Below, one piece after another: positions 1 to 8,060 of a stretch of 35,668 nucleotides of DNA. Within the stretch, counting starts at the first letter, position 1. The number at the start of each line of letters is the position of its first letter. Made by a program: the position numbers and the translations under genes. This stretch comes from Candidatus Scalindua sp. (lineage in GTDB: Bacteria > Planctomycetota > Brocadiia > Brocadiales > Scalinduaceae), in contig JAIQZR010000127.1 of the NCBI GenBank assembly GCA_021777035.1, positions 1 to 35,668 of the forward strand, read 5' to 3'. The notes beneath the pieces were generated by a model. It did not search any database and was not told where the DNA came from. It saw only the letters and a program-made list of their open reading frames with translations.

Positions 1-14
1 CAAGGAGATACTTA

Positions 15-3000
15 ATGAGTAGAAAAACGGTCATAGTTGATGGTTGTACCGCATGTGCGCATGTGGTGCATGCTACTAATGAAATTATCACAATCTATCC
101 GATAACGCCTTCTTCTCCTATTGCGGAAATCTGTGATGCGAAGTCAGCAAAAGGACAGAAAAACATATGGGAATCGGTGCCAAAAGTAAGTCAGATGCAA
201 TCCGAAGCAGGTGTTGCAGGGGCAGTTCATGGTTCACTTACTACCGGAGCAATGGCCACAACTATTTCTGCGTCTCAGGGTCTTCTCTTAATAATCCCAA
301 ATATGTACAAAATCGCTGGCGAGTTGACGCCAACGGTATTTCACATAACTGCCCGTTCTCTTGCTGCCCAGGGGTTATCCATTTTTGGAGACCATTCAGA
401 CGTAATGGCGGCACGTTCTACCGGATTTGCCATGTTGTGTTCTCAAAATGTACAGGAGTCAATGGATTTTGCGCTTATCGCCCAGGCTGCCACACTTGAA
501 TCCAGGATCCCTTTCATGCATTTCTTTGACGGATTCAGGACTTCCCACGAAGTACAGAAGATTGAAGAGGTTAGCTTTGATGATATGCGCGCCATGATCG
601 ACGATGATCTTGTAATTGCCCATCGCCAGAGAGGTCTTACCCCTGATCGTCCAAATATCCGAGGTACATCACAGAACCCGGATGTGTATTTCCAGGGAAG
701 AGAGACCGTTAACAAATACTATGACGCAACACCGGGAATCGTCCGGAAAGCAATGGATAAGTTTGCCAGCGTAGTCGGACGTCAATATAAACTGTTTGAT
801 TACCTGGGCGACCCTGATGCAGAACGTATTATTGTCATAATGGGTTCTGCAAGCGAAACTGTATTGAATACCGTAAACGCACTAAATGCCAAAGGTGAAA
901 AACTTGGAATAGTCCTGGTCAGGCTTTACCGGCCATTTGATATTGAAGCTTTTGATGAAAGCTTGCCGTCAAGTGTAAAATCAATTGCAGTGCTTGACCG
1001 TACTAAGGAACCCGGCGCAATTGGCGAACCGTTATACCTTGATGTCAGAACCGCTATTGGCGAGATGATGGACAAAGGTACATCAAAGCTGAAAGAGTAC
1101 CCGAAAATAATTGGCGGACGCTATGGTCTTGGATCCAAAGACTTTACTCCTGCCATGGCAAAGGCAATTTATGATAATCTCTCATCAGAAAAACCTAAAA
1201 ACCATTTCACCATAGGGATTAATGATGATGTTACCGGTACAAGCCTTGAATTTGATGATTCTTTTGACGTAGGAGATAAAAATGAATTCAGGTCTCTATT
1301 TTACGGTTTAGGAGCTGATGGTACGGTAGGTGCAAATAAAAATACCATTAAGATTATCGGAAATGAGACGGATAATTACTCGCAGGCGTACTTCGTTTAT
1401 GATTCTAAAAAATCAGGTGCAACCACGGTATCTCATCTTCGTTTCGGAAAAGATAAAATACAGAAACCGTATCTCATCAAAAAAGCAAATTTCATTGCAT
1501 GTCATAATCCTTCATTTCCGGATAAGATAGACATGCTTTCAAATGCGGAAGAGGGGGCTACATTCCTTCTTACCACAGCTCACAATAAAAATGATGTTTG
1601 GGACACATTGCCTGTTGAGGTACAGGAGCAGCTAATATCCAAAAACATGAAATTCTATATTATCGATGCCATTGCACTTGCTGAAGATATTGGTCTTGGC
1701 GCAAGGATAAACATGATCATGCAGACGGCATTTTTTGTCATATCAGGAATTATCCCTAAAGAGGACGCCGTTAAATCAATAAAAACCGAGATTAAAAAGA
1801 CGTATATGAGGAAGGGCGAAGATATAGTCAATTTAAATTATAAAGCGGTTGACACTGCGTTACAGAATATTGTCGAGGTACCAGTCCCTGCTAAAGCTAC
1901 CAGCTGCAAATGCATGCGCCCTCCGGTACCGGAACATGCACCTGAGTTTGTAAAAAACGTAACTGCTAAATTGCTGGCTGACAAGGGAGATTCCCTCCCT
2001 GTATCAGCAATGCCTGCTGATGGAACATGGCCAACTGGGACTACTCAATATGAGAAACGAAATATCGGTATTAATATTCCCGTCTGGGAACCTGATGCCT
2101 GTATTCAATGCGCCCAGTGTTCATTTGTCTGTCCGCATGCCAGTATAAGGGTAAAGGCATATGATCCTTCAGAACTCGAAGGCGCACCTTCCACCTATAA
2201 ATCTATAGACGCGACAGGTAAAGACCTTAAGGGGCTTAAGTTTACCGTACAGGTTGCCCCCGAAGACTGTACCGGTTGTGCTTCGTGTGTTTTCAACTGC
2301 CCTGGGCAGAAAAAGGATTCTGATGGGAACAAAATAGAAGGTGTTAAGGCAATAAACATGAAGATCCAGGAGCCGATACGTAAGAGTGAAGCAGAAAATT
2401 ACGATTTCTTTCTCAATCTTCCTGAAACTGACAGATCGCGATTCAGTGTTACCAGTGTTAAAGGAAGTCAGTTCGTCAAACCTCTTTTTGAATATAGCGG
2501 TGCATGTTTAGGTTGTGGAGAAACTCCTTATATCAAATTAATGACGCAGATGTTTGGTGATCGTCTGATGATTGCGAACGCAACAGGTTGCAGTTCCATA
2601 TACGGTGGAAACCTTCCAACGACACCTTACACAACAAGAGATGATGGTAGAGGGCCGGCATGGTCAAATTCGCTATTTGAAGACACTGCTGAATTTGGTC
2701 TTGGTATGCGCCAGACAATGGACAAGTTCCATTTTCAGGCGATAGAGTTGATAGACCGCCTTGCTGCAGACCCTTCTTATGCAGATTTAAAGGATCTGTT
2801 TAGTGCAATCAAGGAAAATGCAGACGTATCAAAACAGGAAGCTATTGAGGAGCAGAGGGTTCGCGTTGATGAACTGAAGAAAAAACTGTCAGGATGCGAT
2901 TCTCCTGAGGCAAAGAGCTTGCTGTCCCAGGCTGACTATATCATTAAGAAGTGCGTATGGGCGATTGGAGGAGATGGCTGGGGCTATGATATCGGTTATG

Positions 3001-3602
3001 GAGGAGTTGATCATGTACTGGCAACCGGAGAGAACATAAAGTTATTGATCATGGACACGGAGGTATATTCAAATACCGGCGGTCAGATGTCAAAAGCGAC
3101 ACCCCTTGGGGCAGTTGCCCAGTTTGCAGCCGGTGGGAAAAGAACCCCTAAGAAGAATATCGGCATGATCATGTCAACGTACGGTAATGTCTATGTTGCC
3201 CAGGTGAACTTTGGTGCAAATCCGGCCCAGACACTCAAGGCATTTGCAGAAGCGGATGCATATGACGGTCCCGCTTTGATAATTGCCTATTCAGTTTGTA
3301 TTGCACACGGCATGGATATGAGTAAGGGAATAGAGGCGATGAAGAAGGCTGTGACAAGTGGTTACTGGCCACTCTATCGATATAATCCTGAACTCGAAGC
3401 ACAAGGTAAAAACCCACTTCTTATCAACAGCAAAGAGCCTTCAACTCCATTTGAAGAGTACGCCTATCGCGAGAACCGTTACAAGGCATTGAGAGCAGCT
3501 GATCCGGAAGCAGCAAAGGAGCTTATGACACAGGCAAAAGCCGACATCAAGAGAAGATGGAATCTACTCAAACACATGGCAGCCTGGGATCCTTCGGCGT
3601 AA
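15..3602 (+). CDS. nifJ: Pyruvate:ferredoxin (flavodoxin) oxidoreductase
   Basis: This 1195-aa single-chain enzyme oxidatively decarboxylates pyruvate to acetyl-CoA and passes electrons to ferredoxin or flavodoxin; in autotrophs it can also run in the carboxylating direction. Seen in order: the N-terminal pyrimidine-binding domain with YPITPSSPIAE near residue 27; a 2x[4Fe-4S] ferredoxin domain with CIQCAQCSFVCP starting at Cys696 and CTGCASCVFNCPG at Cys752; the CLGCG cysteines of the third cluster near 830; and the thiamine diphosphate site GGDGWGYDIGYGG near 984 followed by DTEVYSNTGGQ. Length is normal for the family. AAGGAGA lies just upstream of the ATG. The gene is monocistronic as far as the window shows; what lies upstream is off the edge. 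Identity is very secure, physiological direction is not determined. Confidence 0.97.
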   Translation: MSRKTVIVDGCTACAHVVHATNEIITIYPITPSSPIAEICDAKSAKGQKNIWESVPKVSQMQSEAGVAGAVHGSLTTGAMATTISASQGLLLIIPNMYKIAGELTPTVFHITARSLAAQGLSIFGDHSDVMAARSTGFAMLCSQNVQESMDFALIAQAATLESRIPFMHFFDGFRTSHEVQKIEEVSFDDMRAMIDDDLVIAHRQRGLTPDRPNIRGTSQNPDVYFQGRETVNKYYDATPGIVRKAMDKFASVVGRQYKLFDYLGDPDAERIIVIMGSASETVLNTVNALNAKGEKLGIVLVRLYRPFDIEAFDESLPSSVKSIAVLDRTKEPGAIGEPLYLDVRTAIGEMMDKGTSKLKEYPKIIGGRYGLGSKDFTPAMAKAIYDNLSSEKPKNHFTIGINDDVTGTSLEFDDSFDVGDKNEFRSLFYGLGADGTVGANKNTIKIIGNETDNYSQAYFVYDSKKSGATTVSHLRFGKDKIQKPYLIKKANFIACHNPSFPDKIDMLSNAEEGATFLLTTAHNKNDVWDTLPVEVQEQLISKNMKFYIIDAIALAEDIGLGARINMIMQTAFFVISGIIPKEDAVKSIKTEIKKTYMRKGEDIVNLNYKAVDTALQNIVEVPVPAKATSCKCMRPPVPEHAPEFVKNVTAKLLADKGDSLPVSAMPADGTWPTGTTQYEKRNIGINIPVWEPDACIQCAQCSFVCPHASIRVKAYDPSELEGAPSTYKSIDATGKDLKGLKFTVQVAPEDCTGCASCVFNCPGQKKDSDGNKIEGVKAINMKIQEPIRKSEAENYDFFLNLPETDRSRFSVTSVKGSQFVKPLFEYSGACLGCGETPYIKLMTQMFGDRLMIANATGCSSIYGGNLPTTPYTTRDDGRGPAWSNSLFEDTAEFGLGMRQTMDKFHFQAIELIDRLAADPSYADLKDLFSAIKENADVSKQEAIEEQRVRVDELKKKLSGCDSPEAKSLLSQADYIIKKCVWAIGGDGWGYDIGYGGVDHVLATGENIKLLIMDTEVYSNTGGQMSKATPLGAVAQFAAGGKRTPKKNIGMIMSTYGNVYVAQVNFGANPAQTLKAFAEADAYDGPALIIAYSVCIAHGMDMSKGIEAMKKAVTSGYWPLYRYNPELEAQGKNPLLINSKEPSTPFEEYAYRENRYKALRAADPEAAKELMTQAKADIKRRWNLLKHMAAWDPSA

Positions 3603-3650
3603 GGTTTGTTAAGACATGTTTAAATATACGTCATTTAGTTCGTAGCGCGG

Positions 3651-3704
3651 TAGGGTAGATTAAAAACCTCGGGGTTTTTGGCCGGGGAAGCGATAGCGGA
3701 TCAC
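3651..3704. repeat. Partial copy of a dispersed repeat
   Basis: This stretch shares the order GATTAAA..CTCGG..GGCC.GG.GAAG.GATAGCG.ATC.AC with the element at 24227-24333, with several substitutions. Only the left half is kept; the right side runs into a fragment of a small gene. It sits just after nifJ. Confidence 0.45.
3662..3679. terminator. Possible bidirectional terminator after nifJ
   Basis: AAAAACC and GGTTTTT form a 7-bp stem around TCGG, giving an A-tract and a T-tract on either strand, 60 bases after the nifJ stop. The stem is short and lies inside the dispersed repeat copy, so the call is weak. Confidence 0.35.
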
Positions 3705-3721
3705 TATGGTTATACGTGCAT

Positions 3722-3823
3722 ATGAAATTCAAGTTTTCTGACCACGCAAAAGAGCAAATGGAAGGCAGTTCTATTTTAAAATCTTCATCATTCCAAAGAA
3801 TACAGGCCCTCATCTTAGTTTAA
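3722..3823 (+). pseudogene. Head of a DUF4258-like small protein, truncated
   Basis: A 33-aa reading frame opens MKFKFSDHAKEQME, which resembles the conserved start of DUF4258 proteins (small RelE/BrnT-like toxin-fold proteins, typically with an HAxxRMxxRGI signature). After residue 14 the similarity stops and the frame runs antisense to another short minus-strand frame that opens MRACILWNDEDFKIELP. The simplest reading is that a deletion joined the starts of two genes near 3764. There is no partner antitoxin next to it. Assignment rests on about 14 residues, so it is tentative. Confidence 0.35.
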
Positions 3824-3994
3824 TCATTCTGTTTCAGCTTCATCTCTTAATCGCTTCCAGAAGGATTCAACACCTAGCTTCCCTACCCAATGCTCCGGAT
3901 ATTCCAAATTTAATTTTTTATACTGTACTTCATAAACCCGCAAGGCATCGATAAATTGTTTTTCACTACCCCCTGATAGTTTTGACCATCTCAA
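3824..3994 (-). CDS. Small hypothetical ORF downstream of scpB
   Basis: A 56-aa frame in a different phase from scpB opens immediately after the scpB stop, at a TTG, and reads MRWSKLSGGS, then a hydrophilic helical stretch containing EYPEHWVGKLGVESFWKRL, ending DEAETE. The composition looks protein-like rather than random (balanced charge, several Trp/Tyr). There is no Shine-Dalgarno and no ATG, so it could equally be the tail of a gene whose start was lost. I do not recognise a family. Confidence 0.3.
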   Translation of the reverse strand: MRWSKLSGGSEKQFIDALRVYEVQYKKLNLEYPEHWVGKLGVESFWKRLRDEAETE

Positions 3995-4001
3995 TTTAGT
4001 T

Positions 4002-4544
4002 TTACGATATCTCGAGGTCTTCTACTTTGGGTAGGTCTTTTGTTGATTTCAAACCAAAATGGTGCAGAAACTTTGTGGTAGTCCCATAAAGGAGTGGACG
4101 CCCCAATACTTCATCACGCCCTGTAATCTTTACAAGGCCCCTTTCCACTAGTGTTCTAATCATTTGTCCGGATTGGACTCCACGGATCGCTTCAATATCT
4201 GCGCGTATGATGGGTTGTTTGTATGCGATGATAGCTAGAGTTTCCAGGGCCTGTTGTGAAAGCTTGCTTTCGCTGCTTTTCTTTCTTATCTTGGATATCC
4301 ATTCATGGTACTCAGGGCGTGAAAGTAATTGAAACCCATTTGCAATCTCTTCAATCTGAAAGACCTTATCATGAGTGTCGTATTCCTCCCGTAGTTGCCG
4401 AATCACTTCCTGAATTTCCCTGGCATCAGTGTTGCCAACTATATCACTTAACTTGCGCGTAGAAATAGGCTCTTGAACAGCAAATAAAACGGCCTCTACT
4501 ATTCTTTTGACTTCGTCAGGAGATTTCTTTTCCAATGGTTCCAT
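4002..4544 (-). CDS. scpB: Segregation and condensation protein B
   Basis: ScpB is the winged-helix kleisin-binding subunit of the SMC-ScpAB condensin, needed for chromosome organisation and segregation in the cytoplasm. The 180-aa product has the family signature region LSQQALETLAIIAYKQPI near residues 94-111, followed by RADIEAIRGVQSGQMIRTLVERGLV and GRPLLYGTTTKFLHHFGL near the end, with two winged-helix domains spanning most of the chain. Length is usual. The ATG start has no strong ribosome binding site. ScpA is not adjacent. It lies 73 bases downstream of the htrA-like gene on the same strand and may be read through from it. Confidence 0.95.
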   Translation of the reverse strand: MEPLEKKSPDEVKRIVEAVLFAVQEPISTRKLSDIVGNTDAREIQEVIRQLREEYDTHDKVFQIEEIANGFQLLSRPEYHEWISKIRKKSSESKLSQQALETLAIIAYKQPIIRADIEAIRGVQSGQMIRTLVERGLVKITGRDEVLGRPLLYGTTTKFLHHFGLKSTKDLPKVEDLEIS

Positions 4545-4617
4545 TGATTATTGTGAATACATTGTGTAAATGATGTACTATTATTACAACTGTATGGTAG
4601 CAACGGGCTAACTTAAA

Positions 4618-6033
4618 TCAAACATCTTTCTTTTGCTTTAGAACAATAAATTTAGACGCCTTGTCAGGACGTTTAATGAACATTAGTATGTCCTCTTCAT
4701 CTTGAATCTTCAAGATCGTCTGATAAAGCTCATCACTACTAGTAACAGATTTGTGTTGAATTTCTACTATAAGATCACCTTTTACTAATCCCGCCTTAGA
4801 GGCAGGACTTCCCTTCTCTACGTTGGTTATAATTACACCTTTTTCATCTTTATATCCTAAATTGATAGACAACTTGCTAGTAAGATTTTGCACAACCAGT
4901 CCCAGGTTTTGAAACAGTTCATTTTTGCTTCTTGCTTCGGATTTTTTTGTCTCCAGGATAGCAGTACTAAGCGTTAATTCCCGGCCATCTCTTAATACGA
5001 TCATTTCAACCTCTTTGTTGATTTCTGTTCCTTTAACAAGACTTCTAAGATGAAGGAGATCTTTAATCGTTTTGCCATTATATTTGATTATCACATCGCC
5101 GCTCTTAATACCGGCATTGGCAGCTGATGAGCCGATCTCTATACCACTTACGAGAGCACCCAGATTATTTTTAAGCCCGAGGGCTCTTTGCAATTCTCTG
5201 GTAACAGGTTGGGCCGTAACACCTAGCCAGCCTCTGGTAATTTTCCCATATTTAATCAGATCTTCAGTTGCTTTTGTAACTACATTTATTGGGACAGCAA
5301 GGCTTATTCCAAAAAATCCGTCTATCCGCTTTGGTGGCATAGTGCTTATGCCTACTACCTCTCCACTCAGATCTACGAGTGGGCCACCATAGCTATCAGG
5401 ATTAATGGCAGCATCAGTCTGCACAAAATCTTCAACTCCAGTGATCTGCAAGTTAGACGTTCCCTTTGCACTGATTATGCCGCTTGTAACTGTCTGTCCC
5501 AGCCCAAAAGAACTACCAATTGCCAAAACAATTTCCCCTAGTTCCAGAGAATCCGAATTGCCAAATCTGGCCGGTGTCAAGCCCTCAGCATTAATCCTTA
5601 ACACCGCAATGTCTGACCTCTCATCTGTACCAACAATTTCAGCCTTATACTCACTTCCATCATACAATCTAATGATAATCTCGCCAGCATTCTTTATCAC
5701 ATGTTTGTTTGTAACGATAAAGCCTTTCTTGTTATAGACTACACCTGAGCCCTGGCCTTTAATTCTGAACCCTCCGCTTTGTGACTTGGCCTTTAATATC
5801 TTAGTTGTACGGATGTTTACAACGGAGGCTTTTGTTTTTTTTACTATAGAAACAAAGGTATCGGAGAGGGATTTGTTTACCTGACTTGCGTGGGAAAACG
5901 AACTTGTAAGAAAAAGTATACTTATTACCAAGAGATAATACCGGCCGTATATTAGTAAAAACCGTATATTAGTTAACGTTTGTTTCACCCGCTTTTTCAT
6001 CTTTTTCATTATCGAGGATCTTATATAGTTCAT
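4618..6033 (-). CDS. HtrA/DegP-like PDZ protein with catalytic Ser replaced by Tyr
   Basis: An envelope protein of about 471 aa with an N-terminal membrane segment or signal peptide ([16 protein letters not shown]), an S1C trypsin-like domain, and two PDZ domains (about 250-345 and 370-460). Numbered from the ATG at 6033, the catalytic His111 (VTNKHVI) and Asp141 (RSDIAVLR) are present, but the normal NPGNSGGP is NPDSYGGP, so Tyr215 stands where the nucleophilic serine should be. The codons (GAT AGC TAT) differ at several bases from a canonical GGN AAY TCN, so a single sequencing error does not explain it. The frame can also open at a TTG at 6042 or ATGs at 6009 and 6000. All of these overlap the 3' end of ftsH, pointing to translational coupling. 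Family membership is certain; lack of protease activity is inferred, and the adjacent Ser214 could conceivably substitute. Confidence 0.9.
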   Translation of the reverse strand: MNYIRSSIMKKMKKRVKQTLTNIRFLLIYGRYYLLVISILFLTSSFSHASQVNKSLSDTFVSIVKKTKASVVNIRTTKILKAKSQSGGFRIKGQGSGVVYNKKGFIVTNKHVIKNAGEIIIRLYDGSEYKAEIVGTDERSDIAVLRINAEGLTPARFGNSDSLELGEIVLAIGSSFGLGQTVTSGIISAKGTSNLQITGVEDFVQTDAAINPDSYGGPLVDLSGEVVGISTMPPKRIDGFFGISLAVPINVVTKATEDLIKYGKITRGWLGVTAQPVTRELQRALGLKNNLGALVSGIEIGSSAANAGIKSGDVIIKYNGKTIKDLLHLRSLVKGTEINKEVEMIVLRDGRELTLSTAILETKKSEARSKNELFQNLGLVVQNLTSKLSINLGYKDEKGVIITNVEKGSPASKAGLVKGDLIVEIQHKSVTSSDELYQTILKIQDEEDILMFIKRPDKASKFIVLKQKKDV

Positions 6034-7828
6034 CACCTTCAATGACCTCTTTTTCGATCAGTATTTTTGCCAGCTTAATAAGCACTGGCTTCTTGTTCTC
6101 TAGCAGCTCTTTAGCTTTTGTGTAAGTGTCATCAATAATCTTCTTAACCTCCAGGTCTATTTCTCTTGCAGTCTCTTCACTATATTCTTTACCGGTGCTC
6201 ATACCATAACCCAGGAAAGATTTATTTTCCGGTTCAAAAGCCATAATACCCAGTTTATCACTCATTCCGTAATATTTCACCATTCTCCTTGCTATCTCTG
6301 ATGCTTTTTCAAGATCATTCTGAGCCCCTGTAGATATCTCTTGAAAGATTATCTCCTCCGCAATTCTACCACCAAGAAGAACACATATACGTTCTATCAA
6401 TTCACCCTTGGTCATCATATATCTATCTTCAGTAGGTAGCTGAAGAGTATAACCCAATGCAGCGATACCTCTTGGTATTATTGATATTTTCTTTACCTTG
6501 TCTGCCGTTTTTAAAAATGACGCTACCAGCGCGTGTCCGCATTCATGATAAGCCACAATTTCTTTTTCCTTCTTGTTTATTATTCTTTTTTTCTTTTCAA
6601 GCCCAGCCATGACCCTCTCTATCGCTTCTTCAATTTCACTCATGCCAACTGTTTCCTTGCTACGTCTGGCAGCCAGCAATGCGGCCTCATTTATTATGTT
6701 AGCCAAATCAGCACCGACAAAACCCGGAGTCATGGCAGCAATAGATTTAAGATTTACATTCTTGTCAAGTTTTACACCTTTTGAGTGAATTACTAAAATT
6801 GCCTCTCTACCATGCAAATCCGGTCTATCAACAACAACCTGCCTGTCAAATCGTCCTGGCCTGAGCAAGGCTGGATCAAGTGTTTCCGGTCGATTGGTGG
6901 CACTCATGATTATTACACCTGCATTAGCGCCAAAACCATCCATCTCCACAAGCAGTTGGTTCAGAGTTTGCTCTCTTTCGTCATGCCCACCAACAGGGTT
7001 TGAACCTCTTGTCTTCCCTATCGCGTCAAGCTCGTCAATAAAGATTATACACGGCGCCTTTTGAACTGCCTGCCCAAACATGTCTCTTACTCTTGAAGCC
7101 CCAACGCCTACAAACATCTCTACAAACTCAGAACCACTGATACTGAAGAATGGCACTCCTGCCTCTCCGGCAACAGCCTTTGCCAGAAGTGTTTTTCCGG
7201 TTCCAGGAGCACCAACCAGAAGCACCCCTTTGGGGATCCTTCCCCCTAAATTCGTAAATTTATGAGGTGTTTTAAGGAACTCTACTACTTCCTGCAACTC
7301 CTCCTTTGCTTCGTCTATACCTGCAACATCGTCAAAGGAAAATTTCAAATCTTCCTGGGCATATATTTTACCTTTACTCTTCCCGAATGACATTATACTG
7401 CCTGTAGCCCCCCCCATCTTTTTGAATACAAAACGCCATATGAGAAAGAAAATACCTATAGGCAAAATCCATGTAAATAAGAACTGCTGCAACCATGTAT
7501 TTTCATAGTTTCCGGCATATTGAACACCTTGAGCTTCAAGTTCTTTAACGAGATCAGGGTCATCAACTCTTGCGGTAACAAAAGTTTGATTTTTACCCAA
7601 CCTCAAGTCATCATCCCTGAGTGTCCCCTTTATAAGGCTGGATGTAATCTGACATGATTCAACCCTGCCATCTTTAACAAGACTCTTAAATTCGCTATAA
7701 GATATATTTCCACTAACCGGGTTAAACAGGTACGAAGAGAGACTCATGAAGAGAAAGGCAGCGATGAGAATGTACCATATCTGAAGATTAAATGGCTTCT
7801 TTGCAGGTTCTTTTTTTTGTTTATCCAT
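5969..7828 (-). CDS. ftsH: ATP-dependent zinc metalloprotease FtsH
   Basis: A membrane-anchored AAA+ protease that extracts and degrades membrane and some cytoplasmic proteins. The 619-aa chain shows two N-terminal transmembrane segments (about 17-36 and 110-130) bracketing a small extracytoplasmic domain, Walker A GAPGTGKT at 206-213, Walker [12 protein letters not shown], the second-region-of-homology arginines (RPGRFDR), and the zinc site HECGH at 428-432 (usually HEAGH). Length is normal. The 3' end overlaps the htrA-like gene by tens of bases, so the two are probably co-transcribed and coupled. The AsmA-like gene upstream is on the same strand but separated by 230 bases, which likely hold the ftsH promoter. 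Confidence 0.97.
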   Translation of the reverse strand: MDKQKKEPAKKPFNLQIWYILIAAFLFMSLSSYLFNPVSGNISYSEFKSLVKDGRVESCQITSSLIKGTLRDDDLRLGKNQTFVTARVDDPDLVKELEAQGVQYAGNYENTWLQQFLFTWILPIGIFFLIWRFVFKKMGGATGSIMSFGKSKGKIYAQEDLKFSFDDVAGIDEAKEELQEVVEFLKTPHKFTNLGGRIPKGVLLVGAPGTGKTLLAKAVAGEAGVPFFSISGSEFVEMFVGVGASRVRDMFGQAVQKAPCIIFIDELDAIGKTRGSNPVGGHDEREQTLNQLLVEMDGFGANAGVIIMSATNRPETLDPALLRPGRFDRQVVVDRPDLHGREAILVIHSKGVKLDKNVNLKSIAAMTPGFVGADLANIINEAALLAARRSKETVGMSEIEEAIERVMAGLEKKKRIINKKEKEIVAYHECGHALVASFLKTADKVKKISIIPRGIAALGYTLQLPTEDRYMMTKGELIERICVLLGGRIAEEIIFQEISTGAQNDLEKASEIARRMVKYYGMSDKLGIMAFEPENKSFLGYGMSTGKEYSEETAREIDLEVKKIIDDTYTKAKELLENKKPVLIKLAKILIEKEVIEGDELYKILDNEKDEKAGETNVN

Positions 7829-8060
7829 AGTTACGTCTTAATCTTTTGTATACATAAAATTAAATAAGTCTGTCTTTTTCCAAACTTGAAGATTTGGAAA
7901 AGGGGTTATTATACACTATTCAAACACTAGTACATATCAAATTTTTGACGATATCCCGTTTACGACAGCAGAGTAATTATCTATTCTATTACTGTTTGGT
8001 TTTTGGTTTTTGGTTTTTCAACAACCCGGATTCTAGTTGTAGAAATACCTATTTCAATGA

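Noticed and set aside
7994..8018. Tandem TTTTTGG heptamers upstream of ftsH
   Set aside because: A short low-complexity tract; no promoter or binding-site logic could be attached to it.
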